DNA of 64,000 bases, taken from the NCBI RefSeq assembly GCF_900110645.1, contig NZ_FOFB01000022.1, positions 47,762 through 111,761 of the forward strand, written 5' to 3'. The position numbers and the translations under genes were made by a program. The DNA comes from Neolewinella agarilytica. Lineage in GTDB: Bacteria; Bacteroidota; Bacteroidia; Chitinophagales; Saprospiraceae. Of this stretch, positions 49,906 to 57,772 are shown piece after piece. The notes beneath the pieces were generated by a model, which searched no databases, was not told where the DNA came from, and worked only from the letters and a program-made list of their open reading frames with translations. Each line of letters opens with the position of its first letter. The first letter of the stretch is position 1.

Positions 49906-50118
49906 CTAAGAAACAATCTTTTTGCCCTCCCGAATATATTCTTTTACGTTGAGCCAAAAGGCAGCAAAGAAATAGAATAACAGGGACGAGCCAAGGGAAA
50001 GGCAAGACAAATAGATGAAGTAAATTCGGACACGTTTACGGGAAATCCCCATACGGTCTGCCAGCCAGGCGCAAACGCCAAAAGCAGATCTCTCCAGCTT
50101 GTTTCGTAAAATTTCCAT
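49906..50118 (-). CDS. PspC-domain small membrane protein
   Basis: This 70-residue protein follows the PspC pattern: a short amphipathic start, then SAFGVCAWLADRMGISRKRVRIYFIYLSCLSLGSSLLFYFFAAFWL with one strong membrane helix and a basic tail. PspC proteins act in envelope stress signalling. It is the shortest PspC form, without the extra domains found in larger Bacteroidota members. It lies between the pseudouridine synthase gene and small lipoprotein genes, all on the minus strand. Confidence 0.8.
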   Translation of the reverse strand: MEILRNKLERSAFGVCAWLADRMGISRKRVRIYFIYLSCLSLGSSLLFYFFAAFWLNVKEYIREGKKIVS

Positions 50119-50174
50119 GGTGAGCGGTTCGTCCTAAAGATACAGCATAAACGATATTTTGCGGGTATTGTTGA

Positions 50175-50768
50175 TCAAAGATTCAGGCGGGATGACAACC
50201 AATCGCGATCTACCTGGCGAACTGAATGCTCATGCAGATCGGCCAGCGATATTCCAACAATGCCTACACGTATGAGGCGCAGGACGGGCAATCCTACGGC
50301 GGCACAGATACGCCTTACTTGCCGGTTTTTACCTTCTGTGAGTTCTAATTGAAGCCAGGCATCGGGGATGGACTTGCGAAAGCGGACGGGAGGGTTTCTG
50401 GCGGCAATCGTACCCGTTTCTTCTATTGACAGAGCGTGTGCCCGTAAGGGAGCAGACCGATAATCCTTTCCTTTTGCCCTGAAGGACACCCCGCTTTCGA
50501 GTTGTTTGATGGCCTGATCAGTGATGGTTCCTTCTACCTGTGCCCAGTACTTTCTGCCATGTTGGTTTCTGGGGTGAAGCAGCTTTTCGTTGAGCGATTT
50601 GTCGTTCGTCAGTATCAGTAAACCTTCGCTATCCCGATCTAAGCGGCCGACGGGATAGACGTCCGACGGAAAATCATGAAGCTCACCTAGTACCCGATGC
50701 TGAGGTGCTTCTTTAGTGAACTGGCTGAGCATGCCAAAAGGCTTATTGATAAGAAAGTAGTACTGCAT
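50175..50768 (-). CDS. RluE/RsuA-family rRNA pseudouridine synthase
   Basis: This 197-residue enzyme modifies uridine in rRNA. Conserved parts are INKPFGMLSQF, the catalytic-aspartate motif VGRLDRDSEGLLILTND, the RKYWAQVEG strand and the C-terminal ELTEGKNRQVRRICAAVGLPVLRLIRVGIV. No S4 domain is present, which fits RluE (23S U2457) rather than RsuA or RluB. Start at ATG 50768 (MQYYFLINKPFG). Confidence 0.92.
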   Translation of the reverse strand: MQYYFLINKPFGMLSQFTKEAPQHRVLGELHDFPSDVYPVGRLDRDSEGLLILTNDKSLNEKLLHPRNQHGRKYWAQVEGTITDQAIKQLESGVSFRAKGKDYRSAPLRAHALSIEETGTIAARNPPVRFRKSIPDAWLQLELTEGKNRQVRRICAAVGLPVLRLIRVGIVGISLADLHEHSVRQVDRDWLSSRLNL

Positions 50769-50852
50769 GGCACAAAGCTAATAACGAGGACCAATGAGAA
50801 CTAGCTTGTCCTTACTTACGTACTACAGACACAATAGAATATTTTACAACTT

Positions 50853-51797
50853 ATGCTGCTTTTTAAATTATTGGGAATAGAGTTCGATTTTAAACCCCTC
50901 GTGGAGGAGGTCCAGGGCTGGTGGAGTGGTCTTCTGGGAATGCTGCCCAATATGGTGCTGGCCTTCCTGGTGGCTATGATTGGCTATATCGTTACCTCTT
51001 TTCTAAAGAAGTATTTCGATAAGCTAAGCAGAAAACTGGTGCGCGATAAAACGATCGCCAGTTTGATGAGTACGATGATGACCGTTGGTGTATCTCTGCT
51101 TTTTCTGCTGCTCATCCTGTCCGTTCTGAATCTATCCGGAGCGGTAAGTTCCATCCTCGGGGCCGCAGGGGTAGTAGGTCTCGCGGTAGGCCTTGCCTTT
51201 CAGGATCCAATCCTAAACTTCTTCAGCGGGATTCAGCTCACGGTTCGTCACCTGTTCAGACTTGGAGATCTCATCGAGGTAGATGGATACCGGGGAACCG
51301 TGATGAAAATTACCCTCCGGCATACCGCCATAGAAACCTTTCAGGGACAGGATGTGATGATTCCTAACAAAATCATGGTGCAATCAGCACTGACCAACTA
51401 TTCAACGCTTAAACGGAGACGAGTGGACCTGGCCTGCGGAGTTAGCTATGGGGATGATCTTGCCAAAGTCAAAGAGGTAACCATCAAAGCTATAAAAGAT
51501 AATGTCCTGCATGATGCTGAACGAGGGGTTCAATTGTTTTTCAATGAGTTTGGGGGGAGTTCGGTCAATTATTCCCTGCGATTCTGGATGGATAAAAATA
51601 AGACTTCACAAGGCGATTTTCTGCAGGTTCAAAGTGATGCTATCATGGCTATTATGACGGCATACAACGAGAATGACATCATGATTCCATTCCCGATTCG
51701 TACGCTTGACTTTGGTATTCGGGGCGGAGAAAAACTATCTGCTATGCTGGCACAAAGTAATAGTGCCAATGGAAGGGAAGTGGTAGGAAATTCTTAA
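50853..51797 (+). CDS. Small-conductance mechanosensitive channel (MscS family)
   Basis: This 314-residue inner-membrane channel has three transmembrane helices in the first 130 residues. The pore helix TM3 pattern is AVSSILGAAGVVGLAVGLAFQDPILNFFSGIQL. The beta domain reads GDLIEVDGYRGTVMKITLRHTAIETFQGQDVMIPNKIM, and a cytoplasmic alpha/beta domain ends ENDIMIPFPIRTLDFGI. It releases solutes on hypo-osmotic shock. It starts a rightward series of envelope and stress genes up to 55329. Confidence 0.93.
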   Translation: MLLFKLLGIEFDFKPLVEEVQGWWSGLLGMLPNMVLAFLVAMIGYIVTSFLKKYFDKLSRKLVRDKTIASLMSTMMTVGVSLLFLLLILSVLNLSGAVSSILGAAGVVGLAVGLAFQDPILNFFSGIQLTVRHLFRLGDLIEVDGYRGTVMKITLRHTAIETFQGQDVMIPNKIMVQSALTNYSTLKRRRVDLACGVSYGDDLAKVKEVTIKAIKDNVLHDAERGVQLFFNEFGGSSVNYSLRFWMDKNKTSQGDFLQVQSDAIMAIMTAYNENDIMIPFPIRTLDFGIRGGEKLSAMLAQSNSANGREVVGNS

Positions 51798-51908
51798 TAG
51801 GGCAACGAACACAAAAGTCCTGAAACCGTTTTATGGAGTGAAACACGGGCTGGGAAATGTGTATTTCAAACTACCTGGCTTCTCTTATCAAACAAAACCA
51901 ACGATATT

Positions 51909-52373
51909 ATGAAAATCAAATTTTTAAGCCTGGCACTATTGCTTGCTCTGTCTACTGCCTTTTATAGTTGTGCGGACGGTTCAGACGCTGACCGGGCTGC
52001 TGATGAAATGGTAGCTGAAACCAAAAACACGATGGCTGATGTGGGGGCAGAGCTTAAAGGCGAAAGCAACGAGTTGGCCCGCGAATTCGAAAACATCCAT
52101 CAAAAGATTGATGTCCGGATGGAAGAATTAGAGGCGGAAATGGAGGACGCAAACGAAGAGACGAAAGCCAGATTACAAAAGGAGTGGGACAGGCTCGACG
52201 ATTATCGTGCTAAGCTGGACGCTCGTATGCAAAAGGTTGGCGACAACATGGAGTCTGGCTGGAAAGACTTTAAGGGAGACGTCAAAAAGGGATGGAGAGA
52301 CTTCTCCGAAAAGTCTGAAGCTTTTTTAGAAGAGGTTGAAGATTCTCTTGATTCCGACAATGACCTTGACTAA
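51909..52373 (+). CDS. Coiled-coil lipoprotein, unknown
   Basis: This is a 154-residue lipoprotein (signal with lipobox FYSC, Cys20) whose mature part is almost entirely charged helix. It includes EFENIHQKIDVRMEELEAEMEDANEETKAR and WDRLDDYRAKLDARMQKVGDNMESGWKDFKGDVKKGWRDF. The repeat-like 11-residue charge pattern suggests an amphipathic coiled coil in the periplasm. No named family. A strong terminator follows, so it may be made as a single message. Confidence 0.7.
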   Translation: MKIKFLSLALLLALSTAFYSCADGSDADRAADEMVAETKNTMADVGAELKGESNELAREFENIHQKIDVRMEELEAEMEDANEETKARLQKEWDRLDDYRAKLDARMQKVGDNMESGWKDFKGDVKKGWRDFSEKSEAFLEEVEDSLDSDNDLD

Positions 52374-52407
52374 GTCATAACTTCCCATTTGGGATAACTT
52401 ATAACTC

Positions 52408-52454
52408 TGGCCCAATTATTACCTCCTTTGGTAACTGATTGGGCCATTTTTTTT
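52408..52454 (+). terminator. Rho-independent terminator after the coiled-coil lipoprotein gene
   Basis: TGGCCCAAT / ATTGGGCCA (9-bp perfect stem) with a second inner stem TTACC/GGTAA, followed by TTTTTTTT. It lies 35 bp after the stop codon. Confidence 0.95.
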
Positions 52455-52472
52455 ATTTAAATAAAAACTACA

Positions 52473-52682
52473 ATGATTCGTAAAGGAAGCAAGGTGAAGT
52501 GGACATGGGGCAGTGGTACTGCGGAAGGTAAAGTAAAGGAAACATTTACCAAAAAAGTTACGCGTACCATAAAGGGTAATTCCGTCAGTCGGGATGGGGA
52601 AAAAGGTAATAAGGCCTTATTAATAGTCCAGGAAGATGGAGGCGAGGTCTTGAAACTGGAATCAGAAGTGGAGAGATTATAG
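52473..52682 (+). CDS. DUF2945-family small protein
   Basis: This is a 69-residue basic soluble protein, MIRKGSKVKWTWGSGTAEGKV followed by VKETFTKKVTRTIKGNSVSRDGEKGNKALLIVQEDGGEVLKLESEVERL. The GSKVxWxWGxGTAxGKV start and the KxV end match the DUF2945 family (small SH3/Tudor-like fold). Function unknown. It lies right behind the terminator of the upstream lipoprotein gene, so it likely has its own promoter in the short gap. Confidence 0.8.
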   Translation: MIRKGSKVKWTWGSGTAEGKVKETFTKKVTRTIKGNSVSRDGEKGNKALLIVQEDGGEVLKLESEVERL

Positions 52683-52761
52683 ATAGATTTTGAGTTGGCT
52701 TATTTTATAAACCGAACACGGCTTGCCGGGCTCCCGTTATAATAACAAACCAACCAAAAAC

Positions 52762-53457
52762 ATGAAATATTTACTATCCGTTTTTTGCTGCTTGTATTTT
52801 ATCAGCCTGTCAGCTCAGGTCACCGTGCAAAGCATTGACTACAAAAAACAAAGTCTTGAATCGCTTCAGGTAGAAATTGACGCTGAAAAAGATTTAGTGG
52901 AAGACTTATGGGACGATTTCTGGGACGACCGCTACAATATTGACGTTGATAAATTTGACAATGATAAAAGAGGGACAGCCTATCTGGCGGAACAGGTTTC
53001 TGTTCCATTGATCAGCGTCAAAAATTTTGATCTTTATTCTAAAATTGAAGATCGCGGGAATAAATCAAACGTAAGTATGGCCGTAAGCTTTGCTGAAGGG
53101 AGCGCGATCAACAAGCGCTCAAACGCAGAGGCTTATGATGCAGCAGAAGCCATCATGATGGAGTTTCGTACCTATTTCTACACCCGGTATTTTGACGATA
53201 AGTTAAACGAAGCGCGGGATCAACTTACAGATATCAGAGACGATAGCCAAGACGCAAATGAAGATGCCATTAAGGCAAGAGAGAAGATTGAAAAGTATGA
53301 GGATAAAATAGCTAAGCTTCAGCGAAAGATCGAAAAGGAACGGGAAAAGGCAGGCGACGAATTTGAAACGGCGGAAGAGAAATCTCGTCGCGCTAAAGAG
53401 TTGGAAGAACGTATACGTTCAATCGAAGAAATGAGAGCCCGCTATTTAGGAAAATAG
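52762..53457 (+). CDS. Secreted coiled-coil protein, unknown
   Basis: This 231-residue protein starts at the ATG 52762 (MKYLLSVFCCLYFISLSAQ, signal cleaved after Gln19). The N-terminal mature region is acidic, with WDDFWDDRYNIDVDKFDND. Residues about 145-231 form a long charged coiled coil (RDDSQDANEDAIKAREKIEKYEDKIAKLQRKI). No known family. An upstream frame to 52723 is not used since it would place hydrophilic residues before the signal peptide. Confidence 0.65.
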   Translation: MKYLLSVFCCLYFISLSAQVTVQSIDYKKQSLESLQVEIDAEKDLVEDLWDDFWDDRYNIDVDKFDNDKRGTAYLAEQVSVPLISVKNFDLYSKIEDRGNKSNVSMAVSFAEGSAINKRSNAEAYDAAEAIMMEFRTYFYTRYFDDKLNEARDQLTDIRDDSQDANEDAIKAREKIEKYEDKIAKLQRKIEKEREKAGDEFETAEEKSRRAKELEERIRSIEEMRARYLGK

Positions 53458-53556
53458 CGACTTGCTTACCCGAACGACACTTGTTAAGCGTAGCCGGAAG
53501 GGTGAGCTGCAACAAGTTTAATTAAATGAAATTTCAACACTAAAATTTAAGCGAAA

Positions 53557-54045
53557 ATGGAAACTACCACATATAATGAGCCGGACTTAAGTATCAACAG
53601 TGATAATGCATTATCCAGTAAATACGCCTGGACTTTTGGTCTTGCGCTTGGCCTGATAACGGCACTGTACCTTGTAATACTCAACCTTGCTACAGATAGT
53701 CCCTCTACGGGGATGCGTTTTGCCAAACACCTACTCATTGTTCCGGTTGTATGGATGGCCATAAGCTCTTATTCAAGCCGCCTCCCTGAGGGCAAAGCTT
53801 TTAAAAGTGAGCTAGGGCTACTACTGAAACTGGGCTTATGGGCCGCAGGGGTAATCGCTATTCTGAACATCTTATTCTTTGGCCTTGTGGGAACTTCCTT
53901 CGAGCAGTTCATGCAAGAAGGAGACACCCTGGCTGGTGTGCTGATCAACAGCGGATTTCTGATTTTTGAGACGATGGTGTTTGTGATGATCATTGGATTC
54001 GTAATTTTACAGGCCTACAAAGGAAAAGGCTCACCAGAAGACTAA
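53557..54045 (+). CDS. DUF4199-type membrane protein
   Basis: This 162-residue protein has four hydrophobic segments (about 24-45, 57-75, 90-110 and 125-152). The layout of a hydrophilic N-terminus, GLALGLITALYLVILN and a final FVMIIGFVILQAYK resembles DUF4199, a family of small Bacteroidota inner-membrane proteins. No function is known. It lies 12 bp upstream of the permease gene and is likely cotranscribed. Confidence 0.65.
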   Translation: METTTYNEPDLSINSDNALSSKYAWTFGLALGLITALYLVILNLATDSPSTGMRFAKHLLIVPVVWMAISSYSSRLPEGKAFKSELGLLLKLGLWAAGVIAILNILFFGLVGTSFEQFMQEGDTLAGVLINSGFLIFETMVFVMIIGFVILQAYKGKGSPED

Positions 54046-54057
54046 TTCAACAAGCGA

Positions 54058-55329
54058 TTGGGAAATAAGAATAAAAAGAAGAAGAAAAAAAGTGAACAGT
54101 TCAGCGTAGAGCGACTGGCCTACTTTATGATCTGCCTGAGTATTGTACTTGCTGTACTGTACTTGGGCAGCTCTTTTTTTATACCACTCACCTACGGAAT
54201 GTTGTTCGCTTTTCTCCTCAAACCCATTCGCGATTGGATAGAAAGAGGGATTAACAACCGAGTGGTAGCGATTTTGCTTAGTCTGAGTTTTGTGGGCTTG
54301 ATCATTTCTGGCGTATTCCTCTTCTTTATCAGCCAGATTAGTGAAGTAGTTGACCGGGCGGATAACATTATGGCCAGCCTGCAAGACACTGGCAGCAGTT
54401 TCATGGAGTGGTGCGGAGAAACAATGGGGTATACAGGAGACCAAACTTTGTTGTTTTTTGAAGAAAATTTTACCCAGGCAATCGATCAGCCTCTGGGTAT
54501 TTTAACCTCGAGCCTGTCTACCTCAGGACTTATTCTGGCCAACCTTAGCTTAGTCGTCATCTACAGTTTCTTCTTTCTGCTTTACAGTACTGCTTTTAAG
54601 AACTTTGTTCTCGGGCAGTTTGCCAGTCACGATCAGGCGGAAGGCATGGAAACTCTGCGAGAGATTCAGTCGGTAGCAACGGATTATCTGGGAGGCATGG
54701 TGACGGTTATGGTCATATTAGGCGTGCTCAACAGCGTTGGACTCTTTCTGATCGGAGTCAAATATGCGCTGGTCTGGGGCTTTCTGGGCGCCTTGCTGGC
54801 CGTTATCCCTTATGTCGGGACTACCATCGGAGGGCTCGTACCATTTATTTATGCAGTGGCGACAACTGATTCTTACTGGCAGCCCATTGCAGTGGTTATT
54901 CTTTATGCTACTGTCCAATTTGTAGAAGGGAATTTCATCACGCCAAAAGTCGTTGGCAATAGTGTAAAGATCAACGCTCTGGCAGCCATCGTGTCCTTGA
55001 TTTTCGGTGCTTTGATCTGGGGAGTGCCAGGGGTTATCATTGCTATACCGATACTGGCAATGGTACGGATAATCATGGAACATATTCCACCCCTGATGCC
55101 AGTGGCACTGATGTTAAGCGATGACTTATATGAAGAGTCTGATCAGTTTTTGACAACTTACAATTCTCCCGAATATCGTTTGTCAAAATTATTTTTAGGA
55201 CGGAAGTTGGTCCGAATAACGGACAAGCTGCCGCTAACCGGCCAACCAGTAAACGAGGTGGGCAAGACCGATACCCAGATAGTTGCCGATGCCAAAGCCA
55301 AGCAGGGAAACGGCAATACCAGCAGCTAA
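54058..55329 (+). CDS. AI-2E family transporter-like permease (PerM/TqsA)
   Basis: This 423-residue membrane protein has about eight transmembrane segments. Family features are LGSSFFIPLTYGMLFAFLLKPIRDWIERG, MVTVMVILGVLNSVGLFLIGVKYALVWGFLGALLAVIPYVGTTIGG, FVEGNFITPKVVGNSVKINALA and FGALIWGVPGVIIAIPILAM. The start is a TTG at 54058 that gives a lysine-rich leader (KNKKKKKKS); no ATG lies before the first membrane segment. The last about 32 codons overlap the end of the convergent DUF819 gene. Substrate unknown; not proven to be AI-2. Confidence 0.85.
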   Translation: MGNKNKKKKKKSEQFSVERLAYFMICLSIVLAVLYLGSSFFIPLTYGMLFAFLLKPIRDWIERGINNRVVAILLSLSFVGLIISGVFLFFISQISEVVDRADNIMASLQDTGSSFMEWCGETMGYTGDQTLLFFEENFTQAIDQPLGILTSSLSTSGLILANLSLVVIYSFFFLLYSTAFKNFVLGQFASHDQAEGMETLREIQSVATDYLGGMVTVMVILGVLNSVGLFLIGVKYALVWGFLGALLAVIPYVGTTIGGLVPFIYAVATTDSYWQPIAVVILYATVQFVEGNFITPKVVGNSVKINALAAIVSLIFGALIWGVPGVIIAIPILAMVRIIMEHIPPLMPVALMLSDDLYEESDQFLTTYNSPEYRLSKLFLGRKLVRITDKLPLTGQPVNEVGKTDTQIVADAKAKQGNGNTSS

Positions 55330-56361
55330 TAATCGATGATTTCGAATGGCTGCCGCCACTTGAACCACAAATACCGGACCATAAAAGCCCGCAACGTAGC
55401 TAAGAATCACCGTGTCCCGGTCAACATTGAAAAGCTTACAGAGGATCAGGTGTAAGAGAGTAGTAGAAATCAGGGCCAATGCAGAAAAGTAGAGTAAGTC
55501 CATGCCATTAGCTGCTAACTCCCGGAAGTCAGCCATTAGGCCCAGTGCCACACAAAAGATCAAAATGAAATACTCTCCCAAAGGATAGGTGTTTCCCAGT
55601 TTGTCGGCAAAGCCCGATCCCGCTACCAGCAAAGAGACGGAAGTGAGTAGCAGGATGAGCGCCGTCAGGTCGCTGATCCCTCCGGTAATCAGGAAGCAGA
55701 GCCCGACACTGGCAGCGGTCACCAAAACGCCCGCTAAAAGCTGTGGGAGCTGTTTCTTGAAAGCAATCCTGGAGATCAGGTCGTTGGTTTGAGCTTCTTC
55801 CATCGCAGAGTCCGATGGGCGAAAAAACCAGCTATAGACAGCGGGGAGAAAGGTCACCAGCCCGAGGAGGTAGCTGCCGCCCAGCAGGACGTCCGCCGCT
55901 TGCACCAACACCATATATTCTGCCGGAGCTTCCAATGCCAGGCCGATGGCCTGTACGTTAGGGGTGCCGCCTGTATACAGGCCCACCAGCATGCCGGCAA
56001 TCTTCCAGGCGTCCGGTAGTTGCCCCGTCATCAGATATCCAACTACGGCCGTGCAAATGAGACCCGACAGACAGCAAAGCCCGAAGGCCAGAAGCATACT
56101 ACCCGCATAGCGCAGGCTCTCCTTAATCCGAACGGCAAATAGTAAGAGAGGAAGACCAAGTAGCATACTGGCGCCGGCTACCTGTTCCATAAGCTTGTTG
56201 TCCACCTCCCAGAGGCGAAGATTACTCACCAAAATTCCCACCAGATAGCAGGCAATGATGGAACTGACCCAGGAAGGAAACCGTCCTTTTCGTTCGGTAT
56301 GACGGGCAAAAAGCGGAAAGCCGATGCAAAGCAGTACGCTGAGAATTTGTGGAGTGGACAT
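55234..56361 (-). CDS. DUF819-family membrane protein
   Basis: This is a 375-residue integral membrane protein with about ten hydrophobic segments. Typical DUF819 features are the first-helix MSTPQILSVLLCIGFPLF, AGMLVGLYTGGTPNVQAIGLALEAP and IFCVALGLMADFRELA. The TGGTxN and GLxAD motifs suggest a secondary transporter fold. Its 3' end overlaps the convergent permease gene by 96 bp. Substrate unknown. Confidence 0.85.
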   Translation of the reverse strand: MSTPQILSVLLCIGFPLFARHTERKGRFPSWVSSIIACYLVGILVSNLRLWEVDNKLMEQVAGASMLLGLPLLLFAVRIKESLRYAGSMLLAFGLCCLSGLICTAVVGYLMTGQLPDAWKIAGMLVGLYTGGTPNVQAIGLALEAPAEYMVLVQAADVLLGGSYLLGLVTFLPAVYSWFFRPSDSAMEEAQTNDLISRIAFKKQLPQLLAGVLVTAASVGLCFLITGGISDLTALILLLTSVSLLVAGSGFADKLGNTYPLGEYFILIFCVALGLMADFRELAANGMDLLYFSALALISTTLLHLILCKLFNVDRDTVILSYVAGFYGPVFVVQVAAAIRNHRLLAAGIAVSLLGFGIGNYLGIGLAHLVYWLAG

Positions 56362-56372
56362 AGCCCTTAGTT

Positions 56373-56897
56373 TTAATACCGTAACTTCAATACTCTTGCC
56401 TTGCCAATCCGTGGAATGGTCACTACGTAAAGGTTGGTGTAATCCAATTCACTAAAGCGTGGGTTTTCATCCGTATTCGCCAGAAAGTTCGCCATTGCAG
56501 GCGTTGTATTGCTATGACCGACGATGAGAACAGTTTTGCCCTTGTATAGCCTCTTTAAGTCCTGGGAGAATTCTTTGAGCAAGGTCGCGTCATAAGGAAT
56601 GACCGGCAAGCCATGTGCCTCCGCCGTAGGAGCCGCGGTGAGCCGGGTGCGTTTAGTGGGCGTGCTGTAGACTGCATCCAGGTCTGTATTCTTCAGTATA
56701 AAACTGAGCCGATCAGCCCGTTCATGGCCGGTTTCCGTCAGACCGGGCTTAGCTCCGTATTCCTTTTCTGCATGCCGGACAAGAATAAAGGTGGCCACTT
56801 CTTCCTGACCGAGCTCCTCTATGGTGGTTTTTCGCAGTGTGTTGCAGGAGAACAGGAAAAAAAAAAGAAGCAACGGAATAAAAAACGTTCGATTCAT
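56373..56897 (-). CDS. Histidine phosphatase superfamily lipoprotein
   Basis: This 174-residue protein starts at ATG 56897 (MNRTFFIPLLLFFFLFSC) and carries a lipoprotein signal with Cys18. The catalytic motif FILVRHAEKE (RHG type) and the second histidine in VLIVGHSNTTPAMANFL define the phosphoglycerate-mutase-like fold. Earlier methionines (residues 10 and 15 of the longer frame) are rejected because they disturb the signal peptide. A periplasmic phosphatase is expected. It is divergent from the HAD hydrolase gene with 63 bp between starts. Confidence 0.85.
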   Translation of the reverse strand: MNRTFFIPLLLFFFLFSCNTLRKTTIEELGQEEVATFILVRHAEKEYGAKPGLTETGHERADRLSFILKNTDLDAVYSTPTKRTRLTAAPTAEAHGLPVIPYDATLLKEFSQDLKRLYKGKTVLIVGHSNTTPAMANFLANTDENPRFSELDYTNLYVVTIPRIGKARVLKLRY

Positions 56898-56960
56898 GCG
56901 GGTCATATTGTAGCAAAACATGTTGTAGCTGGTTACCTTGGGCGCCAAAAGTACGCAAGC

Positions 56961-57677
56961 ATGGACCTTTCAGGTATAACCCACGTCGCCTTTGATGCTG
57001 ATGACACACTCTGGGCACACGAAAATATCTTCGTTGATGCAAAAGCCCGCTGCCTGAAATTACTCTCTCCCTACATGAAAGAAGGGATGAACCTGGAAGA
57101 AGAACTCTACCGTTTTGAGCGTAAAAACCTGAAAATATTCGGGTATGGTGTGAAGGGCTTTACGCTGTCGATGATTGAAACAGCTATTGAGCTATCCGAC
57201 GGAAAAATCAGCGGAGCGGAAATTCAGCAGGTCATTGACCTGGCGAAAGAAATGCTGAACCACCCCATTAATCTCCTGCCGGGAGTAGAAACCGCGCTGG
57301 ATGCACTGGAGAATCACTACACGCTGATGGCAATCACCAAAGGGGATCTCTTCGATCAGGAAAATAAACTGGCGCGCAGCGGGGTAGGAGACTATTTCGA
57401 AATTGTGGAAATAGTCTCGGAAAAAACGGCAGATACCTACCGCGACATTTTCCGCAGGCACAAGATTGATCCTTCCGGACTTATCATGATTGGTAACAGC
57501 CTGAAGAGCGATGTCTTGCCCGTCATCGAAGCGGGCGCGCGGGCCGCCCACCTGCCTTTTGAATATACCTGGCATCATGAAGCCGTGACGGAGACGAAGG
57601 AGGAGTATTGGAAACCAGATTCGATGGATGCCTTTATGACGGGGTTGTTGGGGGCGGTCGAAGGCTCCGCCTATTAG
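56961..57677 (+). CDS. HAD-family hydrolase
   Basis: This is a 238-residue phosphatase-type hydrolase. Motif I is VAFDADDTLWAHE (nucleophile Asp12, general acid Asp14). The cap follows (helical, about 22-95). Motif II is ALENHYTLMAITKGD, motif III is the conserved lysine in IVSEKTADTYRDIF, and motif IV is MIGNSLKSDVLPVIEAGARAAHLPFE. The start at ATG 56961 leaves the usual 8-10 residues before motif I. Substrate unknown; a short-chain sugar or nucleotide phosphate is typical for this group. Confidence 0.9.
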   Translation: MDLSGITHVAFDADDTLWAHENIFVDAKARCLKLLSPYMKEGMNLEEELYRFERKNLKIFGYGVKGFTLSMIETAIELSDGKISGAEIQQVIDLAKEMLNHPINLLPGVETALDALENHYTLMAITKGDLFDQENKLARSGVGDYFEIVEIVSEKTADTYRDIFRRHKIDPSGLIMIGNSLKSDVLPVIEAGARAAHLPFEYTWHHEAVTETKEEYWKPDSMDAFMTGLLGAVEGSAY

Positions 57678-57772
57678 TAATAGGCCAGGTCTTGCCCCGG
57701 GTATTACGCAACTTGGCCCGGCCGGCGAGCGGTAAGAACCGTATCTTCACCCTTCCAATCTAAAGCCATCCT

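Noticed and set aside
49814..50005. Longer start for the small lipoprotein at 49385
   Set aside because: It would overlap the pspC gene and place 64 residues before a perfect lipoprotein signal.
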